Assembly (NCBI GenBank): GCA_036245805.1
Contig: BTRK01000004.1
Coordinates: forward strand, 17,794,001-17,858,000
Length of the DNA stretch: 64,000 nt
Direction of reading: 5' to 3'
Origin: Pristionchus mayeri
Taxonomy: Eukaryota; Nematoda; Chromadorea; Rhabditida; Neodiplogasteridae
Shown in pieces: positions 57,851 through 64,000 of this stretch; within the stretch, counting starts at the first letter, position 1, and each line of letters starts with the position of its first letter. The translations under genes and the position numbers were made by a program. The notes below the pieces were generated by a model. It saw only the letters and a program-made list of their open reading frames with translations. It made no database searches and was not told the origin of the DNA.

Positions 57851-59110
57851 GGTTGGAACAAAAGTTTTGCACGATTTCGACCATGAAGTTTGAAATCGCT
57901 TAAAAGGCTTCACTTTAAACGGGCCGATCTAACCGGATAGCATATATTTAGGGACTATTTGTACAATATATCCGCTACTTCGAATCGAACCCTGCTCTGA
58001 GGGTTTGCGAAAAAAATCAGGTTTCGTTAAATGTGAAATTTTCGAGTTACATGGACATTTGTTTGCCGCACTCCTATTCTGATAGGAAAACTCATTGTAT
58101 AATCTCACATAGTGAAGTGAAAAGCCCGTTGGTTGTTCTCTGTAAAACTATGTAGGATCTGGTGGTTACTTCAATTTAGCAAGGTTTACAGGCCATTAAA
58201 TTCCAAGATTCGCGAGGTAAAGTTGCTGAATGGATCGCTTTTCTGGCCTCGCCAATCAATCATACTGGCTTGATCTTAAGTGCTTTTACATATACTACCG
58301 TGGTGCTTTATAGCATAAAGAAATGCTTGAGCGTACCCTTTCCCACTCCTAGAAAAATTATATTTTCAGAAATTTTGAATCATGGTCATCTCAGCCAGAA
58401 TATTGAAATTCGGTGTACATTGTTCGAGTCCATCTCCTCAAAAGGAAGCTATCCCCTGACTCGGCCAAGCCAATAGGTGATAGAGTAAGAGTTGCTTGTT
58501 CAGATATGCATATAAAGTCTGAGCTTCCTTTTATGCTGGAAACATGACATTCATGGAAACATCAATTTCGGCTTTCTAATATCAGTATCTGAGTATGCAA
58601 TATTGCATTTTTAAATAGAAGCATTGTATGTCCACACGAAAATAATTCTGAGCTTAACATGGAAGGAGCTTAAAGTTTACATGCATTTGAGATCGATAGG
58701 CTTACGGCTACGGCTATGCGGTGAAGACAACTAATTCAGACCAAACTCCTTTTGACGCGAGATTAAAAATTACTTAAGTTTCTGGAACGCCAGTTGTGGT
58801 AATAACCATTTAAATACTATTTTATGATGTATGTTCATCACACTCTCCTAATACACCTTGATATTTGTATTATCATCGATGCCCATAGAGTGCAGACCCC
58901 AAAATTATGTACTTTAGTTCTCAAATGTAGTAACTTTGACTTTAAAATGCCGCCATACTATGAAATGATATGGGTAATACTAATGTGTGATAGAAAGAGT
59001 ATCCAAACCCTCAACGAATACAAGAAACAAAATTAAATAATTTTGCAAATAAAGGACAGGGTATGCCGGAAACGAAAATTTGAAAATCGTGCAAAACTTT
59101 TGTTCCAACC
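57851..59110. mobile_element. Mariner-like non-autonomous element J
   Basis: The ends ggttggaacaaaagttttgc and gcaaaacttttgttccaacc are perfect inverted copies extending about 27 bases. TA precedes the left end; the right flank is TG, probably a mutated TA. The 1.26 kb interior has no transposase motifs. The ends resemble mariner-type termini. Confidence 0.8.
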
Positions 59111-60005
59111 TGATACTACATTATTACTAATCTTGCAGAAAAATATGGTGTTCGATCTCCTACTGCTAATATCATCAACCAGTCCAGTGTGCAATAACTT
59201 TGCTCGACACCCGATTCTTACTTGGCATTTGTTCCGAGAATTTTGTATGTTTTTTTCAAAATAATATGATAATCATGACTCTTTGTTCCTCAGTTCAGAA
59301 ATGCCCGATAAGATGAAGCACATGTAGTTGTTCGCCATTAGATAAGAGATTAGATAACATATTACAAGAATCCCGCTAATGGCATAAGTAAAGTTCAGAG
59401 CTCAGAATACCAAGGTTTGTCATCTTCTCAATCTCAGATCTTTATCATCTTCATACAAGCAGTTAATTCTGCATTCCATGAACACAATTCTGATGTTTAA
59501 AATATCACATATTTCCTTGAGAAATTACACATTTGACAAGTATATCTGTGGAAAAGTGTTACTTCACAAATGGAAATCCTCGTTCTCCATGATATCTGAT
59601 AATCATCGTTTGTATCGCATTATCAGTTTTTGTTAGGAACAATTTTTCAATGCATGATTACATATTATTGTTTATATACCCGCCAAGTGCGATGAATGTT
59701 TTCAAACATATTCAAATTATAGTTATCATTCGAGGACGGATCGAGATCCGATGGGCGCGATTCTTGCAAAGACGGGATGTAAAAGGTAATGTTAAAGTTT
59801 AATCCAGCATTCAGGACTGGCGACACGGGAGAACGGGGACATTTGAGTTGTCAAGATCTTAGAACACCACACAAAATTGCATCTGGTGTGGTCTTGGCCA
59901 ACTCCGAATAACTTCTTATGCCTACAGAGATTTTGCGAAAGAAACCAAAAGCGATTCAGTATTTTTTTGCACATTTTCAGTTCGTTTGTCGACTTGAAGA
60001 CGCAG
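59111..60005. other. Intergenic; nothing recognised
   Basis: This is spacer or upstream DNA before the G-alpha-like exon. No domain was seen. An earlier exon of that gene may lie here, for example a frame ending MPTEILRKKPKAIQ near 59960. Confidence 0.35.
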
Positions 60006-60461
60006 ATGGTGATGTCCACGAGAATCGACGAATCGCTGCAAAAAGAGAAGACGGAGGACCTCACAAGCGTCAAAATCCTCCTGCTAGGTACGACCAACGG
60101 CACGCGCTCTACATGGGGCTGGGGGAGGTATTGATGAGATAATGCAGAGCAAGTTTTCTAATGACCTTTTTGTTTTCTTTCCGGGAACCGTGTCACCGTG
60201 GCTTGTTCCTCCATAGTCTTGGGAGCGTATTGTTTCATTTCGTAGAAAATGAATTTGATTTTAATACAAATACGAAGGAATGTGGCCATATGGAAACGCA
60301 TTAAATTGGACGACTTTCGCAACAACTAAGATGTCCATCGTCATTAATTTTGAAACGTGGCTGTTCTAAACCTGTTCATAAATTATTTTGTGAACCCTAG
60401 ACGAATGTTCATTGCAGGGGGTTCTGATGCGGGCAAGTCGACGATTGTCAAACAGATGAGG
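60006..60461 (+). CDS. G-protein alpha-like, first exons only
   Basis: The exon ending near 60087 reads STRIDESLQKEKTEDLTSVK then ILLLG, the N-terminal helix and first strand of G alpha subunits. The next exon (60418-60461) encodes GSDAGKSTIVKQMR, the P-loop and start of helix 1. In typical G alpha the loop is GAGESGKST; here it reads GGSDAGKST if a G is bridged, still Walker A-like but lacking the conserved GES. The visible GT donor at 60088 would put the second exon out of frame by one base. No MGxxxS myristoylation start is seen. The gene continues, if real, beyond the transposon at 60483. It may be a divergent nematode gpa gene or a decayed copy. Confidence 0.55.
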
Positions 60462-60821
60462 TAACAAAACATAATATTTATAAGGTTGATGCAAAAGTCT
60501 TGTGGTTTTTTGCTATTTCTCCTTCTATTTTCCTTTTAGTTTGATCGATAAACTTTCGGATATTGATTACTAATGAGGCCTTGGATACTCTTTCATATGC
60601 GCGCCCTACCAGCATTGGCCAATCAGAGAGGCGAGAATTGGATAAAGTTACATTTTACGAAATTCATCTGTCGAAAATGACACATTTCTCAATATTATTT
60701 TTCCGGTGAAGCACGAATGCTCAATTTCTGTTGGTTATATGAAACTCCAAACTTTACCCTATAAATACTTTTTCTCATGGATGCTGGAAGTTACAACCTT
60801 TCGAGAAATGTATTGATCTGT

Positions 60822-61091
60822 AAAAGGTAAAAAGGTAAAGGTGCAGCCACGTCAAGCGATTTTACAGTCGTGAACGACTACGCTAGGTGGTGTAGTGCGG
60901 TGAGGCCGACTACTGCTAGGACTACGTAACCCTGCTGTCCAAAGTGCTTCTAGGGAACGTTACCTTTCGCGACCGAGGTCACTACCAATTTACAGACCCC
61001 GGGGGGATAGAGGGCTTGGTATGCCCAGGCGGGGGATCGAACTCATGACCCTTGTATGACGAGCGGCGCCTCACACCACTGCGCCACCCAC
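60822..61091 (-). mobile_element. tRNA-derived SINE, full length
   Basis: On the minus strand the element starts gtgggtggcgcagtggtgtg with an A-box-like tggcgcagtgg. It has a B-box gagttcgatcc about 40 bases later, a body, and a tail ending in repeated ggtaaa units (plus-strand view). These are the parts of a tRNA-headed SINE transcribed by Pol III. Two partial copies in the window (27906-28013 and 53165-53212) share its 3' part. Confidence 0.75.
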
Positions 61092-61198
61092 GATTGTAAA
61101 TGACTACATATTTCATTTTTTATGTTGATTTCGCATATTTTTGAAAAATGAGAAATTCAAATTTTCTGAAAGGGGAAAGAAGCAGTCGCCAATGTTTT

Positions 61199-63214
61199 TT
61201 ATGAGAGGAATCGGGAGAAACTCGAGATCTTTGGGCCATGCCGGGACGTGGAAATTTATGTTCATCAATCGGGCCGAAAACAACGTGAATGATACTTTTT
61301 AACGTGTTCTTTCAAATGGCGTTGGCCGTTTTCCCAAGAACATTTTTTTCTCGACGTGGTACGTCTTCGAAGTGGGCGGAGTCACACTTTTTTCTGAAAA
61401 CACTGAACTTTGGAGCTGTTTTTCGGAACTTTGCGATAAAGATATGAAAAAATACTCAACATATGAAAGAAAGAGGATTGTTCGAGGAACATTTTACTTT
61501 CTTTGGATGGGTCAGAAACGCTAACTTGAAGCCAGGGGGTCCGATTTGGCGAAAAAAATTGTAAATCACGAAATACCAAAAAGGTTTTGGGATTTCATGC
61601 TTAATCGATAGGTATAAGTACTCTTTCCTCTCAAAAAATGAAGGTCTGGAAGCTATGCGTAATAATGTTGCTCTCGTTTAAGTACTACCCGGATAATGGG
61701 CCGGGTATAGACGGAATGTTTCCTATATCGCTACAGGGTCATTTAGCGTCAGAATTGAATCAATACACTGTAGAACCACATTTCCACACTAGAAACTCAT
61801 AATTTTCATGTGCATTCGCTCATAGCTTCGAATTGTAGAAATTATGAACTAAAAACTGGGAAGGTGCAAAATACGCGGTATGTGGCGTCCATTCAACGAA
61901 CGATTCAGTGAAATGTATTGAATGTAATGTAGAAACAAGTTATATAGCAATTGACAAAGGATGACCACAGTTGAAATCGATTTTGCCACATTGGTAATCG
62001 AATAATTGCGAAACACCACTTCCGCGACCGATTTTGAGATATCGATTAGTGAGTGGCACCAAATTGAAGATTATTATGTGCTGAACATTTTGTCTGTTGA
62101 AAGTAAGTTTCTATCTTTCCATATACGCGAGCTACAGTGCTTAGAAGTTGGATAGAAACGGGCTAGAATCCCTCGAGAACGCGCGCTATAACTGTCTGGC
62201 GCTCACTCCGCCCGACCTCCCTCTCCCTCCCCTCCAATTGGCGCTCTCTCGCGCACCTCCGCCGTCGTTTTCTGTCTACTTCTAGGCACTGTAGCTCGCG
62301 TATATGAAAAGATAGAAGCTTGCTTTCAACGGATAAAATGTTCAGCACATAATACTCTACAATTTGGTGCCACTCACTAATCGATATCTCAAAATTGGTT
62401 GGGGGAGTCGTGTTTCACAATTATTCGATTACCAATGTGGCAAAATCGATTTCAACTGTGGTCATCCTTTGTCAATTGCTATATAACTTGTTTCTACATT
62501 ACATAAAATACATTTCACTGGATCTTTCGTTGAATGGACGCCACATACCGGGTATTTTGCACCTTACCAGTTTTTAGTTCATAATTTCTACAATTCGAAG
62601 CTATGAGCGAATGCACAGGAAAATGATGTGTTTCTGGTATGGAAATATGTTTCTACGGTGTATTGATTCAATTCTGACGCTAAATTACCCTATAGCGATA
62701 TAGGAAACATTCCGTCTATACCCGGCCCATTAGCCGGGTAGTACTTAAACAAGAGCAACATTATTACGCATAGCTTCCAGACCTTCATTTTTTGAGAGGA
62801 AAGAGTACTTATAGGGACCTATCGATTAAGCATGAAATCCCAAAACCTTTATGGTATTTCGTGATTTACAATTTTTTTCGCCAAATCGGACCCCTGGCTT
62901 CAAGTTAGCGTTTCTGACCCATCCAAAGAAAGTAAAATGTTCCTCGAACAATCCTCTTTCTTTCATATGTTGACCATTTTTTCATATCTTTATCGCAAAG
63001 TTCCGAAAAACAGCTCCAAAGTTCAGTGTTTTCAGAAAAAAGTGACCACTTCGAAGACGTACCACGTCGAGAAAAAAAATGTTTTTCGGAAAACGGCCAA
63101 CGCCATCTGAAAGAGCACTTTTCGAAGTACCATTCACGTTGTTTCCGGCCCGATTGATGATCATGAATTTTCACGTCCCGGCTTATCTCGAGTCTCTCCC
63201 GATTCCTCTCTTAT
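61199..63214. mobile_element. Palindromic repeat C
   Basis: The halves are inverted copies about a centre near 62210. The ends are tatgagaggaatcgggaga and tctcccgattcctctctta. The arms pair over nearly 950 bases, around a GC-rich core (62160-62275, gcgctcactccgcccgacct). Close to the core, tctgttgaaagtaagtttct at 62093-62112 pairs with its partner near 62318-62337 and relates it to repeat B. Terminal sequences relate it to elements A and B. Confidence 0.8.
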
Positions 63215-63701
63215 GATAATATAGCATCTTCGTGGGTAAATGTAGCGCACTCATGGAGAAGTCTGTATTATTGGCTACTGGAGAAAAAAATCCGAACAAA
63301 TTACGCGTATCTACAGTTCACTGCTCATTTTCGTTATCATGTAATTCGGTTTCAATTTACCTTTGCGCCATGTCGCCAGCATATTTTGGCGACATGTCGC
63401 CAGCATATTTTCTAAAAGGGTATGCATACTACTTCTCAGACAACCATATGAAGTTGTTTCATGTATTTTGCCTGCTAGTTGCCAGATGAATATATTGATG
63501 GCTAATTTTCGTACATAATTTGCAACTAGTTAAATTATAATTGCTTGCGTTGATTGCGAGATATGTGTGATTGAAATCTGGGTAAATACAGGTCAAGCAT
63601 TCCACTAAAAAACGTTTGTTGGTCATTGGGATTGGAGACACGCGAATAATGATAGTTCAAAGTAGGGTCACAAAAAACCACAGGACTTTTGCATCAACCT
63701 T

Positions 63702-64000
63702 ATATTTTAATAAATAGGATCGAAAATTTCAGTTTTCCGTCTGTATCTTCTTTCTTTCGCATTTTCCAGCTTTCGGATGTTGAAATTCGGAATCCACGCG
63801 TCGAACTAGACCAGAAAATCTATATGTCATGTACTTCTGAGAATGTCAATTTTTCGACCCCAAAAGTGGGGGTCCCCCGAAACTTTTTCAAAATCGACCC
63901 CAAACCTTAGTTATTGCGGCCATCACTCACCACTCGGTACCCCCACTTTAGAAAAAAAGTTTGGAATTTATCGAATTTTTGGTTATCCGTGGACCTGTTA
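63702..64000. other. Right edge of the window; nothing recognised
   Basis: Only 299 bases follow the mariner-like element. A short frame is open but shows no G-alpha sequence, so the next exon of that gene, if any, lies beyond the window. Confidence 0.35.

Larger units (their letters stand above)
60483..63701. mobile_element. Mariner-like element K carrying nested repeats
   Basis: The ends aggttgatgcaaaagtcttg and caggacttttgcatcaacct are inverted copies that continue to about 27 bases with a small mismatch. Both sides have TA (60481-60482 and 63702-63703). The 3.2 kb body contains a SINE (60822-61091) and a 2.0 kb palindrome (61199-63214), so those inserted later or were carried along. No transposase was recognised. 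It lies 21 bases downstream of a G-alpha-like exon, in its intron. Confidence 0.8.

Overview
The window is nematode chromosomal DNA. The evidence is a cuticle collagen with the N-terminal block typical of the family, several serpentine (7TM) chemoreceptor genes of nematode-specific type, a pair of DB-module secreted proteins, many short introns with GT/AG ends, and mariner, maT, hAT and SINE-type repeats. Exons are GC-richer than the AT-rich introns and spacers. I cannot name the species; a rhabditid or diplogastrid worm would fit. Gene models below were spliced by eye, so exon edges can be wrong by a few bases.

Layout. 1-10.7 kb: two tandem chemoreceptor paralogs, both damaged, embedded in long palindromic repeats; the first has a 3.1 kb foldback element in an intron, which itself carries a decayed C2H2-finger gene. 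11.4-12.4 kb: a small unrecognised secreted-protein gene. 12.9-17.0 kb: a perfect head-to-head inverted duplication of a DB-module gene, with a truncated maT transposon exactly at the axis. 17.5-19.9 kb: a dead mariner with an intact-looking mariner nested inside it. 20.3-22.0 kb: another chemoreceptor. 24.8-26.4 kb: cuticle collagen. 26.7-30.4 kb: two minus-strand chemoreceptor paralogs, one frameshifted. 30.9-32.9 kb: a broken Str-type receptor.

33.4-34.5 kb is a hAT/tRNA-like composite that appears to have removed the end of a GST-kappa gene. 34.5-57.3 kb is a detoxification neighbourhood: GST kappa (broken), UGT, cytochrome P450, UGT, UGT. The P450 would supply phase I oxidation and the UGTs and GST phase II conjugation in intestinal or epidermal ER, although clustering alone does not prove co-regulation. 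57.9-64 kb holds a mariner-like non-autonomous element, the first exons of a G-protein alpha-like gene, and a second mariner-like element in whose body a SINE and a 2 kb palindrome are nested.

The most unusual content is the set of long palindromic (foldback) elements at about 1.3-4.4, 7.2-8.5, 39.5-41.0, 41.3-42.2, 53.6-55.5 and 61.2-63.2 kb. They share terminal and internal modules although most of their bodies differ. Three small elements with clean 8-bp target duplications and five TA-flanked mariner-type elements are also delimited.
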